A DNA stretch of 64,000 nucleotides, taken from Gemmatimonadota bacterium (GTDB lineage: Bacteria; Gemmatimonadota; Gemmatimonadetes; Longimicrobiales; Gaopeijiaceae). Below the pieces are notes generated by a model, which was not told where the DNA came from, did no database searches, and worked only from the letters and a program-made list of their open reading frames with translations. Of the stretch, positions 8,212 through 16,318 are shown one piece after another; position 1 is the stretch's first letter, and every line of letters starts with the position of its first letter. Location: NCBI GenBank assembly GCA_022823365.1, contig JAJDXG010000049.1, forward strand, positions 1-64,000, written 5' to 3'. A program made the position numbers and the translations under genes.

Positions 8212-9507
8212 ATGAACCACGCCAGCCCACCGCCTCGCGTCCGCCGGGAAGACCGCGTCCTCGCCGAAGTCGAGGCGGCGCGGGACGAGATCGTGGCCTT
8301 CACGGCTGAAATGATCCGGATCCCCTCGGTGAACCCTCCCGGAGCTTGCTACCGGGACTGCGCGGAGCTGATCGGGCGGCGTTTGCAGGCAACCGGCCTG
8401 GCCGTCGAGTACGTGGAGGCCGAGGGGCGCCCCGAGCACACCGCCGAGTATCCCAGGGTGAACGTGGTCGGGCGCGGGCCGGCCGTTCGGGGACGCCCGC
8501 GCCTCCACCTGAACGGCCACTTCGACGTGGTTCCGCCCGGTGAGGGCTGGACGGTCGACCCCTTCTCGGGCCTGGTGCGCGACGGGCGCATCTACGGGAG
8601 GGGTGCGTCGGACATGAAGTCGGGGATCGCCGCCGCGGTCTTCGCGGTCGAGGCACTGCGGCGGGCGGGCGTCGAGCTCGCGGGAGCCGTGGACATCAGC
8701 GCCACCGTCGACGAAGAGAGCGGCGGCTTCGCGGGGGTCGCGCACCTCTGCGAAACCGGGATCATCTCAAGCGACCAAACCCGGTACGCAATCATCCCCG
8801 AGCCGTTCGGACCCACCCGCGTGTGCCTGGGACACCGGGGCGTCTACTGGTTCGATGTGGTCGCGCACGGCCACACCGCCCACGGCAGCATGAGCCATCT
8901 GGGCCGTAGCGCCATCGAGGACATGGGAGCGCTTCTGGAAGCCTTCCGAACCCGGCTCGCCCCCGAACTCGCGACGCGCATTTCCGCCCTGCCCATCGTG
9001 CCGGAGCCTTCCCGGCGCCCCTCCCTGAACGTCAACGCGATCACCGGCGGGCAGGCCGACGAAGGGACCCAGTCGCCCTGCGTGGCCGACCGCTGTGTGG
9101 CCACCGTCGACCGCCGTTTCATCCCCGAGGAATCCCTCGACGAGGTCCGCGGCGACATCGCTCGCCTGGTCAGATCGGTGGAAGACGACGACCCAGAACG
9201 GCGTTTCACCATCGAGGAGCGCATGGTGGTCCACCCGACCGCCGCACCGCCCGGGTCTCCGCTCGTGGCCGCCCTGTCCCGCGCGGTGGAAGCGGTGCGC
9301 GGCCGTCCTGCGGAACTCGTGGCCAGTCCCGGCACCTACGACCAGAAGCACTTCGCCCGCATCGCCGGCATCGAGCACTGCGTGGCCTACGGTCCCGGGC
9401 CCCTCGAGGAGGCACACCAGCCGGACGAGTCCTGCGCGGTGGACGACCTCGTCGCGAGCACGCAGGTGCTGGCGCTGGCGGCGCTGGAACTGGTGGGTCC
9501 CGTGTAG
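8212..9507 (+). CDS. M20 family deacylase/peptidase (ArgE/DapE type)
   Basis: A 431-residue dinuclear zinc amidohydrolase expected to cleave an N-acyl amino acid or a small peptide in the cytoplasm. The start of the fold is typical (EMIRIPSVNPPG). The first metal ligand is in LNGHFDVVPPG, the bridging Asp in GRGASDMKSG, the catalytic Glu pair in VDEESGG, further ligands in IPEP, and the late His in YGPG-LEEAHQPDE. A lid/dimerisation domain (GVYWFDVVAHGHTAHGS) separates the two catalytic halves. The exact substrate is undetermined. Confidence 0.87.
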   Translation: MNHASPPPRVRREDRVLAEVEAARDEIVAFTAEMIRIPSVNPPGACYRDCAELIGRRLQATGLAVEYVEAEGRPEHTAEYPRVNVVGRGPAVRGRPRLHLNGHFDVVPPGEGWTVDPFSGLVRDGRIYGRGASDMKSGIAAAVFAVEALRRAGVELAGAVDISATVDEESGGFAGVAHLCETGIISSDQTRYAIIPEPFGPTRVCLGHRGVYWFDVVAHGHTAHGSMSHLGRSAIEDMGALLEAFRTRLAPELATRISALPIVPEPSRRPSLNVNAITGGQADEGTQSPCVADRCVATVDRRFIPEESLDEVRGDIARLVRSVEDDDPERRFTIEERMVVHPTAAPPGSPLVAALSRAVEAVRGRPAELVASPGTYDQKHFARIAGIEHCVAYGPGPLEEAHQPDESCAVDDLVASTQVLALAALELVGPV

Positions 9508-9559
9508 AGAGGCTCGACAGGATTCCGGCGCGCGGGTCTTTGCGGGCCGGAGCCAGGTC

Positions 9560-9736
9560 GCCCGAATTCACATTGGCGCGTCCGATTCCGTCATTTGCCG
9601 GCTCCGAGGGCATGGCTCCCTCCGGGCCAGAGCGCGGCGGCCCGAATTCACATTCGCTGTCCCATTCTGCCATTGAAAGGATCTCAGTGCGCAGTTTCCC
9701 TGCGGGCAGGACCGAGGTGCCCGAATTCACATTCGC
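9560..9736. repeat. Three tandem ~80-bp degenerate repeats
   Basis: The motif GCCCGAATTCACATTCGC (one mismatch in the first copy) begins at 9560, 9640 and 9719, so the period is 80 then 79 bases. The sequence between copies is partly conserved too: a GCAGGG- or GCGGG-rich stretch recurs at the same place. The third copy sits exactly where the homology to DUF222 proteins begins, so the repeats may have replaced the 5' half of that gene. Confidence 0.75.
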
Positions 9737-10606
9737 GTGCTCGAGCCGGAAGTCGGGGCGGTGCTCACGCGCGCGATGAGGCGGCATCGGATGCGCTGTT
9801 CCGGCGCGAGGGCGATGCCCGAGACGGAGCAGGAAGTGGAAGGGGTGTCGGCCGCGAGGCCGGCGACGCGCGCCCTGAGCCGAAGCAGCGGCGGGCGGAT
9901 GCCGTGGGACTGCTCGCAGAGCGGGCGCTGGCGGCGGGGTTCGGGGGGGACGAATCCGGCACCCGGGCGGAGCGCTACCAGGTCATGGTCCATTGCGATG
10001 CGGCAACCCTCGCGGCGGACCGTGAGCCCGGACGCTCGGATCTGGACGGGATCCGCGTTTCCCCGGAAACGTCGCGGCGCATGGCCTGCGACGCGGCGGT
10101 AGTCGCGATGGTCCACGCGAAGGATGGCTCGGTGCTGAACGTCGGTCGCCGGACGCGCACGATTCCTCCGCACATCCGACGGGCGCTGGCGGAGCGTGAC
10201 CGCGGCTGCCGCTTCCCCGGGTGTGGGTGCAGGTTCACCGAGGCGCATCACGTGAAGCACTGCGCCGATGGGGGTGAGACGGGCCTCGGGAACCCGCTGC
10301 TGCTCTGTCGGCGGCACCATCGCGCCGTTCACGAGGGACGGATCAAGGTGTCCGTGAACGGTGACGGGACGGTGCTGTTCTTCACGCGGAAGGGGAGGAT
10401 GCTGGCGGACGCGCCGAAGCGGGTTGAGCGGGCCGATGCGCCGAAGCTGCGCCCGGACCCAGACTCGCCGCCGGTCCCATCGGTTCACGCCGGCGCGCGG
10501 TCGATGGGCGAACGCACCATCCTGTCAAATGGGGCTTCGCGACTCCGACATTCCTTGGGCGATCGAGGCCGCAGCGCGGGAAGCCCTGGAGGAGTTCCTC
10601 GGATGA
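9737..10606 (+). pseudogene. DUF222-HNH endonuclease (13E12 family), truncated and frameshifted
   Basis: Homology starts at LEPEVGAVLTRA, in the middle of the usual DUF222 domain, without any N-terminal half. Near 9777 the reading frame shifts (DEAASDALFRREGDA continues in another frame). It then runs through the rest of DUF222 to an apparently intact HNH site, CRFPGCGCRFTEAHHVKHC ... NPLLLCRRHHRAVHEG. A second shift near 10490-10530 leads to a plausible natural C-terminus (IPWAIEAAAREALEEF) ending at 10606. With the 5' half missing and two shifts, it is very likely a dead copy. These genes are often repeated and associated with mobile or repetitive DNA. Confidence 0.75.
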
Positions 10607-10672
10607 AGCACGGCGACCAGCGGGAGCCCGGCGACTTGCGTTGCGCGGAAGTCCCACCGGCGGCGGACCATC

Positions 10673-11068
10673 TCATCCCCCTGCTTGGACGATCTCGACG
10701 GTTGTCGTGCGGGTCGCCAACCTGCCGGTCGCGGACCAGCCCCGGTCGAAGGGGGGACCGTAGACGTAGGAATGCGTGGCCATCAGGCTGACCCGGGCGC
10801 TCCCAGGCGCGAGACCGTGGACCTTGAGGGTCTGGCCCCTCTCGCTGTTCATCCTGGCCCTCGCTACGGTCGTGTCGCCCGAGGCGACCATGTACCTGAG
10901 CGCCCCCTCGCCCCAGAACAGCGGTCCTACGTCCACCACGACGGAATCGCCGGCGGTGATCGCGGGGATCTCGAAGGGAACATCAGACGCCAAGGGCCCC
11001 GGAAAATCGTAGTCGATCCCCGCCGGGTCGCAGCCGCAGGCCACCAGGGCTATCAAGAGCAGCCTCAT
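10673..11068 (-). CDS. Small putative lipoprotein
   Basis: A 131-residue protein starting at the ATG preceded by GAGGATGA. The signal peptide is short (MRLLLIALVACGC) with a lipobox-like VACGC. The rest looks all-beta (AGDSVVVDVGPLFWG; KVHGLAPGSARVSL; RTTTVEIVQ), resembling an Ig-like or BIG-type adhesion or scaffold domain. I do not recognise a specific family. The gene stands alone between the broken HNH gene and a coiled-coil gene. Confidence 0.55.
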   Translation of the reverse strand: MRLLLIALVACGCDPAGIDYDFPGPLASDVPFEIPAITAGDSVVVDVGPLFWGEGALRYMVASGDTTVARARMNSERGQTLKVHGLAPGSARVSLMATHSYVYGPPFDRGWSATGRLATRTTTVEIVQAGG

Positions 11069-11204
11069 GGCTTCATCCTCTGCTGGGGGATGCGCCTCCG
11101 GCCAGCCGTGTCGGCATGATGTCGTCTCCTGAGCGGCCGGAACCGTTCCGATGCTTCGACGGTCAGACCGATATTCCAATAGGACCCAGCGCCCTGGACG
11201 AGCG

Positions 11205-11708
11205 TCAGTCGTCCGGGTGTGCGGTCAGCCGGCCCTTTATGAACGCCACGTCGTCGCTGGTCCGGGCCAGCCTGACCTCCAACCCCTCGATCCGCCCGCC
11301 GAGCTCGGTGCGAACACTGTCGATCCGCCCGCCGAGCTCGGTGCGAACTCCGTCGATCCGTCCGCCGAGTTCTTTGCGAACACTGTCGATCCGTCCGCCG
11401 AGTTCGATGCTAACGCCGTCGATCCGTCCGCCGAGTTCGGTGCTAACGCCGTCGATCCGTCCGCCGAGTTCGGTGCCAACGCCGTCGATCCGTCCGCCGA
11501 GTTCGGTGCTAACGCCGTCAATCCGCAGGCCGATGGCATCGTGCGCCAGTTGATTGGCGTCGAGCCTGTTGTCCATATGGCTCCGCAGACTGTCGAGCCT
11601 CTCGTCCATATGGCGCTGTAGATTCCCGATGGTCCGCGACACCAGCGCCACGACAGCAATCGTGGTGCCCGCGGCGGTCGCCAGCATGCCGATGATCGTC
11701 GTGTCCAT
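11205..11708 (-). CDS. Coiled-coil protein of 11-residue repeats with N-terminal membrane helix
   Basis: A 167-residue protein. The ATG at 11708 follows GGAGGAGA. An N-terminal transmembrane helix (TIIGMLATAAGTTIAVVALV) is followed by a predicted long helix. Its core is seven near-identical 11-residue repeats with consensus RIDGVSTELGG and a diverged eighth. An 11-residue (hendecad) period implies a right-handed coiled coil. The tail (ARTSDDVAFIKGRL) is common in small proteins of this type. It is probably an inner-membrane-anchored oligomeric coiled coil, of unknown function. Confidence 0.6.
   Translation of the reverse strand: MDTTIIGMLATAAGTTIAVVALVSRTIGNLQRHMDERLDSLRSHMDNRLDANQLAHDAIGLRIDGVSTELGGRIDGVGTELGGRIDGVSTELGGRIDGVSIELGGRIDSVRKELGGRIDGVRTELGGRIDSVRTELGGRIEGLEVRLARTSDDVAFIKGRLTAHPDD
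11285..11525 (-). repeat. Seven 33-bp tandem repeats inside a coiled-coil gene
   Basis: The 33-base unit, on the plus strand built around CCGTCGATCCGTCCGCCGAG, is repeated about seven times with few changes. It encodes the 11-residue coiled-coil repeat. High nucleotide identity between units means copy number can change by slippage or recombination, so the protein length is probably variable between strains. Confidence 0.8.
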
Positions 11709-11825
11709 CTCGCGTCTCCTCCGGGAACGAAAACATGCTGGCACAGGGTCCAGGTGGCAAGCGGACGAAGCGTAAGTCCGGATCGCGGGCGCGGCCATGG
11801 CTGGATGGGCCGGTCTTCCGGGTCT

Positions 11826-11918
11826 TCAGCCCCCGCGTCGTAGCTCGCAGGTAGTTGGACCAGTCGCCCCGGTCCACCGCCTCGATGGGACGTTTCAGCT
11901 GAAACGCGAAGGGCGGGA
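11826..11918 (-). pseudogene. galK remnant, segment B
   Basis: On the minus strand this stretch reads FQLKRPIEAVDRGDWSNYLR and then ATTRGL, which matches FRLKRPIEAS-QGDWSNYVRAAARGL of the intact galactokinase at 13359-14543. There is no start or remaining domain. Together with the segment at 13285-13348 it is a piece of a second galK copy. The 338 bases between the coiled-coil gene and the propeller gene hold nothing else that I recognise. Confidence 0.7.
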
Positions 11919-12046
11919 AGCTGAGCCCCTCCGCGGATCGCCTGGCAGGAGGGCGATGACGCGCTCGAGGACCGTCTCATGGCTCCTATTGCGGTGGGTC
12001 GCATATTGAGACGGGACGACAATCGAAAACGGGAAGTGATAAAGCG

Positions 12047-13273
12047 ATGAAGCGAAGACTGGATCTCGGCGCATTCCGGCGAGAGCGGCGGCGGTACGTC
12101 CGGGGCGCGATCCTGGCAATGGCCGCGACGGCGGCTGGCGGCTGCGAGGCCGCCCCCGTCTCCACGAACACGTCGCGCGACAGCCTCGGGGTAACGATCG
12201 TCGAATCGGCTGCGCCTTTGTGGGGCGCGCGTGATGCATGGCGGGTCGAGGAGCAACCGATCCTCGACCTGGCCGAGGCCGGCTCGGGCGAAATGCACGC
12301 CTTCTTTCGCGTAAGGGATGTGTTGCGCGCGGGATCCGGCGATCTGGCCGTTGCCGACGGCGCGTCCCAGCAGGTCCGGATCTACGATGCAACGGGGCGA
12401 TTCGTCCGTGCCCTCGGTGGGCCGGGCGAAGGGCCGGGCGAGTTTCGCTCTCTCTGGACCGTCGTCCCGAGGCCCGACGGGCGGCTCGTGGCACTGGACC
12501 GCGCACCGGGGGGAAGCGGCGCGGAGTTCGACCTGGGATCGGGGCTCGTCTCCTCGTTTCGGATGCCGGAGGGGGTCTCTCCGCTTCGGCACCCGGTGCC
12601 CTCGGACGTGGTCTGGGGACTGGATCTGGCGCCCGGCACGGATGAGGAGAGGCGAAGCGCGGGCCTGCGGCGCCCTCCGGTCACCATCGTTCGATTGTCG
12701 GAGGACCGGATGTCGAGTGACTCGGTCACGAGCCTTCCCGGTTATGAGAACTTCACCGTTACCGAGGGGGACGACATCCCGATCATGGGTCGGTTGCCCC
12801 ACGCAGTGCCGGACGGCGAGGGAAGAATCGCCATGGGCACGGCCGAAGCGCTGGAGTACTCGATCGTCGACGGCCGGACCGGAGAACTGCGCCTGATCGC
12901 GCGCATTCCCGGAGTTTCGCTGACCGTGTCCAGCGCGGAGATAGACCGTGAAAGGGAGGAATGGCTGGGATCCGATCCCAGTCCCTTCATCCGGGAGATG
13001 ATGGCTCGCTTGCCCGTGCCCAGCGAGAAGCCGGGCTATCAACGCATGATCATGGATGACGGGAATGTGTGGGCGGGCGAGTATCTTGGACTCGCCCGGC
13101 GCGACGAACCGCAGAAGTGGTACGTGCTGGACTTGTCGGGAGTGTGGCTCGGAGTCGTCGTCACACCGGCGCGCTTCGAGCTGATGCGGGTGGGCGCCGA
13201 CGAAGTGTTCGGGGTGTGGCGTGACGTCAACGATGTCGAGCATCCGCAGGTTCTGCGGCTGGTGAAGCCCTGA
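12047..13273 (+). CDS. Six-bladed beta-propeller lipoprotein
   Basis: A 408-residue exported protein. After a basic start comes a hydrophobic stretch ending in a lipobox-like AAGGC. The propeller has the usual features of NHL/six-bladed proteins of this group: an entry strand (GVTIVESAAPLWG), blades such as DLAVADGASQQVRIYDATGRF and the signature LGGPGEGPGEFRS, and a C-terminal velcro strand (HPQVLRLVK). It has no enzymatic motif, so binding or a structural role is likely. The gene is inserted between two galK fragments, each carrying a 21-bp direct repeat. Confidence 0.75.
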   Translation: MKRRLDLGAFRRERRRYVRGAILAMAATAAGGCEAAPVSTNTSRDSLGVTIVESAAPLWGARDAWRVEEQPILDLAEAGSGEMHAFFRVRDVLRAGSGDLAVADGASQQVRIYDATGRFVRALGGPGEGPGEFRSLWTVVPRPDGRLVALDRAPGGSGAEFDLGSGLVSSFRMPEGVSPLRHPVPSDVVWGLDLAPGTDEERRSAGLRRPPVTIVRLSEDRMSSDSVTSLPGYENFTVTEGDDIPIMGRLPHAVPDGEGRIAMGTAEALEYSIVDGRTGELRLIARIPGVSLTVSSAEIDREREEWLGSDPSPFIREMMARLPVPSEKPGYQRMIMDDGNVWAGEYLGLARRDEPQKWYVLDLSGVWLGVVVTPARFELMRVGADEVFGVWRDVNDVEHPQVLRLVKP

Positions 13274-13284
13274 CAGGCGCCGGT

Positions 13285-13348
13285 CGGACGCTTCTGCTGA
13301 AACGCGAGGCCCGCGAACACGCCACGGGCTGTCCAGTCGCACCACCGG
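13285..13348 (-). pseudogene. galK remnant, segment A
   Basis: Minus-strand translation begins VRLDSPWRV and then degenerates. It matches VVRLDSPSARFAPFAFRLKR of intact galK at the nucleotide level (GGGCTGTCCAG and CGCACCACCGG are shared). It lies immediately beyond the stop of the intact galK. Its end, GGACGCTTCTGCTGAAACGC, repeats almost exactly at 11888-11908, the start of segment B. Confidence 0.6.
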
Positions 13349-13358
13349 AGGTGCGAGG

Positions 13359-14543
13359 CTACCTCTCCTGGACCCCTGCCCCTCCGCTTGGCTTCGCGAC
13401 GAACAGCATGTCGGTGGTGGGTGGCCCGCCCAGGCGTGGCTTGTAGAACCGCGCGGTTAGCGCCTCCATAACCGGTTCGACGGTGCTGTCGTCGCAGAGC
13501 GCCACGGCGCAGCCCCCGAAACCGGCGCCGGTCAGCCGTGCGCCCGCTGCCCCCGCCTCGCGTGCGACTCCCACAATCGCGTCGAGCTCATCTGTGCTCA
13601 CCTCGTAGTCGTCGCGGAGGCTCTCGTGCGAGCGCACCATGAGGCGGCCGAAGCGGTGCAGGTCGCCGTCGCTCATGGCCTGCTCGGCGAGCGCCACCCG
13701 GCTGCCCTCCGTGACCACGTGGCGGAAGCGGCGAAACAGCACGGGGGAGAGGATGCGGCGGGCATCGCGGAGAAGGCCGTCGGGGTCGTCCGCTGAGACC
13801 AGGTCGCGGTAGGTAGTCGCGGTGCTCGCTGCTCGGTTGCGCGACTTGGCCGCCCCGCCTCCCGACGCGGCACCGACAGAGGCTGCCAGCGCCTCGCGGC
13901 ACTGCCGCGCCCTCTCGTTATACATCTCCCGCGCGCCCGCGGACTTCTCCGCCCGGACCAGCGACGACGCCACCACCCACCGCCACCCGTCGGGCACGGG
14001 TACCGGGGTCACCCGCAACGGGTCGAACTCGATGCGGAGGGCGTGTCCGGCGATGCCGTGAAGACACGCGGCCTGGTCCATCCCGCCCCCTTCGAGGCCG
14101 ACGAAGCGCTCGGCGCGCGCCATGAGGGCGGCGAGTTGGAGGCGTGGAAGCGTCACCCCATTCGCCTTCAGCAACGCCAGCGCCGAGGCCACCACGAGCG
14201 CCGACGACGACGACAGCCCCGACGCGATGGGAACATCGCCGGACACGGTCCCTTCGATTCCTCGGTCCAGCGATATCCCGTGCTCGAGCAGGCCCCGAGC
14301 CGCGGCTCGCACGTAGTTGGACCAGTCTCCCTGGGCCGATGCCTCGATGGGACGTTTCAGCCGAAACGCGAACGGCGCGAAACGGGCCGACGGGCTGTCC
14401 AGCCGCACCACCGGATCGTCCAGCACCCGGAAGTCGACACGGATGTCCCGGTCAATGGCGATCGGGAAGACCGGCAGGCCGTTGTAGTCGGTATGTTCGC
14501 CGATCAGGTTGACGCGGCCGGGGGCGGTGACGCGCCAGCTCAA
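13359..14543 (-). CDS. galK: Galactokinase
   Basis: Phosphorylates galactose, or a related sugar, at C1 with ATP. The protein of about 394 residues belongs to the GHMP kinases: APGRVNLIGEHTDYNGLPV is the sugar-binding signature at the N-terminus, GDVPIASGLSSSSALV the ATP-binding loop, and LTGAGFGGCAVAL motif 3. The catalytic Asp is in GGGMDQAACLHG. No ATG precedes the conserved start. A TTG at 14543 overlaps the symporter stop (TTGA), giving a normal length and translational coupling. It forms an operon with the Na+/sugar symporter and the nucleotidyltransferase. Confidence 0.9.
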   Translation of the reverse strand: MSWRVTAPGRVNLIGEHTDYNGLPVFPIAIDRDIRVDFRVLDDPVVRLDSPSARFAPFAFRLKRPIEASAQGDWSNYVRAAARGLLEHGISLDRGIEGTVSGDVPIASGLSSSSALVVASALALLKANGVTLPRLQLAALMARAERFVGLEGGGMDQAACLHGIAGHALRIEFDPLRVTPVPVPDGWRWVVASSLVRAEKSAGAREMYNERARQCREALAASVGAASGGGAAKSRNRAASTATTYRDLVSADDPDGLLRDARRILSPVLFRRFRHVVTEGSRVALAEQAMSDGDLHRFGRLMVRSHESLRDDYEVSTDELDAIVGVAREAGAAGARLTGAGFGGCAVALCDDSTVEPVMEALTARFYKPRLGGPPTTDMLFVAKPSGGAGVQER

Positions 14544-16312
14544 TCCGAATAGCCCAACTTCGGCAACAGCCGGAAGAGCCACACTCCGGCTCCCGCCGAG
14601 ATCGCCAGCGCTACCACCGCCGCCAGGCCCTGCCCGTACAGCAGATATCCCGTCCCGAAGAGCGCCGCGTAGACCAGCACGCACCCGAGGAACCAGGCGA
14701 GGAAGGCCGCCGTGACGGACCCCGACTCGCGCGGCCCGTCGCCCACGTCGACGACCCGCCGCCATCCAGCGCCCATCGGCCGGATCTTGTCGTAGAAGCC
14801 CTGCAGTGTCTCCGAATCGGCGGGCGCCGTAAGGAAGGTCACCCCGAGCCAGCCGACCGTCGTTACCGCCACCCCGATCACGAGCTGCGTCCAGGCCGGC
14901 AGCGGCGCCAGTCCCAGCGCCCCGTGCACCCAGGCGAAGTAGACGGCCACCAGGAAGGAGATCGTCATTCCGGCCAGTTCACTCCACACGTTCACGCGGT
15001 ACCAGAACCAGCGCAGCAGGAAGATGAGCCCGGTTCCGGCCCCGATCTGGAGCAGGATCTGGAACCCCTGCCCCGCGGTGTCGAGCTGGAGCGCGATGAA
15101 GGCGCCCAGGACCATCAGCCCGACGGTCGACAGGCGTCCCACCGCCACCAGCCGCCGCTGGCTCGCGTGCGGGTTCACGAAGCGGCGATAGAAGTCGCTC
15201 ACGACGTAGGATGAGCCCCAGTTGAGCTGGGTGCTGATCGTGGACATGTACGCCGCCGCGAGCGACGCCACCACCAGCCCGAGCAGCCCGGCGGGCAGGA
15301 ACACCAGCATGGCCGGATAGGCCAGGTCATTGCCCACCAGCCCGGGATCGAGGTCCGGGAAGCGGGCCTGGATGTCGGAGAGCTCCGGGTACACGAGCAT
15401 CGAGCACAGCGCCACGATGATCCACGGCCAGGGGCGGAGCCCGTAGTGCGCGACGTTGAACCAGAGCGTCGCCTTCATCGATTCCTTCTCGTTCTTCGCG
15501 GCAAGCATCCGCTGCGCGACGTAGCCTCCGCCCCCCGGCTCGGCCCCCGGATACCACGCGCTCCACCACTGCACCGCGATGGGGATGATGAAGATTCCCG
15601 CGGCGACGCTCCAGTCGGAGAAGTCGGGAAAGAAGTTCATCGCCGACTGCAGCTCCGGGTGCGAGACGAGCCCCGCGAGCCCCCCGACCTCGGGCTGGCG
15701 CAACGCGAACACGGCGGCCGCCACGGATCCGATCATCGCCACGACGAAGAGCACGAGGTCGGTCACGACGACTCCCCAGAGCCCCGAAGTCGCGGAGTAG
15801 ATCATGGTCACGGTGCCCGCGATCAGGACCGTGGTCAGCGGATCGAGCCCCAGGAGCACGCCGCCGATCTTGGTCGCCGCGAGCGTCACCGTCGCGATGA
15901 TCATCACGTTGTAGAAGACGCCCAGGTACAGTGCCCGGAACCCTCGCAGAAACGCCGCAGCGCGCCCCGAATAGCGCAGTTCGTAGAACTCGATGTCGGT
16001 CAGCGCGCCCGACCGCCGCCACAGGCGCGCGTAGAAGAAGACGGTGCACATCCCGGTGATCAGGAAGGCCCACCACGCCCAGTTCTGCGCGACCCCGCCC
16101 CCGCGCACGAAGTCGGCGATCAGGTTGGGCGTGTCGGTCGAGAAGGTCGTCGCGACCATCGACGTGCCCAGCAGCCACCACGGCAGCTTCCGCCCCGAAA
16201 GGAAGAACTCGTCGGCCCCTGACCCCGCGCGCCGGGCGAAGCGGAGGCCGATGGCAAGGGCGGTCAGCCCGTAGAGCGCGATGACGATCCAGTCGAGCGT
16301 GGTGAGTTGCAT
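14540..16312 (-). CDS. Na+/sugar symporter (SSS family, SGLT-like)
   Basis: A 590-residue inner-membrane protein with about 14-15 transmembrane helices. Motifs are DEFFLSGRKLPWWLLGTSMV after helix 1 and STDTPNLIADFVR in helix 2. There are large periplasmic loops, and a substrate-region segment GAEPGGGGYVAQRMLAAKNE typical of the sugar-transporting SSS branch. It overlaps the galactokinase start by four bases, so the cargo is probably galactose or a galactoside-derived hexose. It also lies six bases from the nucleotidyltransferase upstream. Confidence 0.9.
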   Translation of the reverse strand: MQLTTLDWIVIALYGLTALAIGLRFARRAGSGADEFFLSGRKLPWWLLGTSMVATTFSTDTPNLIADFVRGGGVAQNWAWWAFLITGMCTVFFYARLWRRSGALTDIEFYELRYSGRAAAFLRGFRALYLGVFYNVMIIATVTLAATKIGGVLLGLDPLTTVLIAGTVTMIYSATSGLWGVVVTDLVLFVVAMIGSVAAAVFALRQPEVGGLAGLVSHPELQSAMNFFPDFSDWSVAAGIFIIPIAVQWWSAWYPGAEPGGGGYVAQRMLAAKNEKESMKATLWFNVAHYGLRPWPWIIVALCSMLVYPELSDIQARFPDLDPGLVGNDLAYPAMLVFLPAGLLGLVVASLAAAYMSTISTQLNWGSSYVVSDFYRRFVNPHASQRRLVAVGRLSTVGLMVLGAFIALQLDTAGQGFQILLQIGAGTGLIFLLRWFWYRVNVWSELAGMTISFLVAVYFAWVHGALGLAPLPAWTQLVIGVAVTTVGWLGVTFLTAPADSETLQGFYDKIRPMGAGWRRVVDVGDGPRESGSVTAAFLAWFLGCVLVYAALFGTGYLLYGQGLAAVVALAISAGAGVWLFRLLPKLGYSD

Positions 16313-16318
16313 TCGCTT

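Noticed and set aside
11285-11525. Regular 33-bp repeats as a possible CRISPR
   Set aside because: Units are contiguous with no spacers and encode a periodic coiled coil.
11237-13345. 702-codon minus-strand frame over the propeller gene
   Set aside because: It is an antisense shadow apart from its ends, which happen to cover galK pieces; no domain is visible in the middle.
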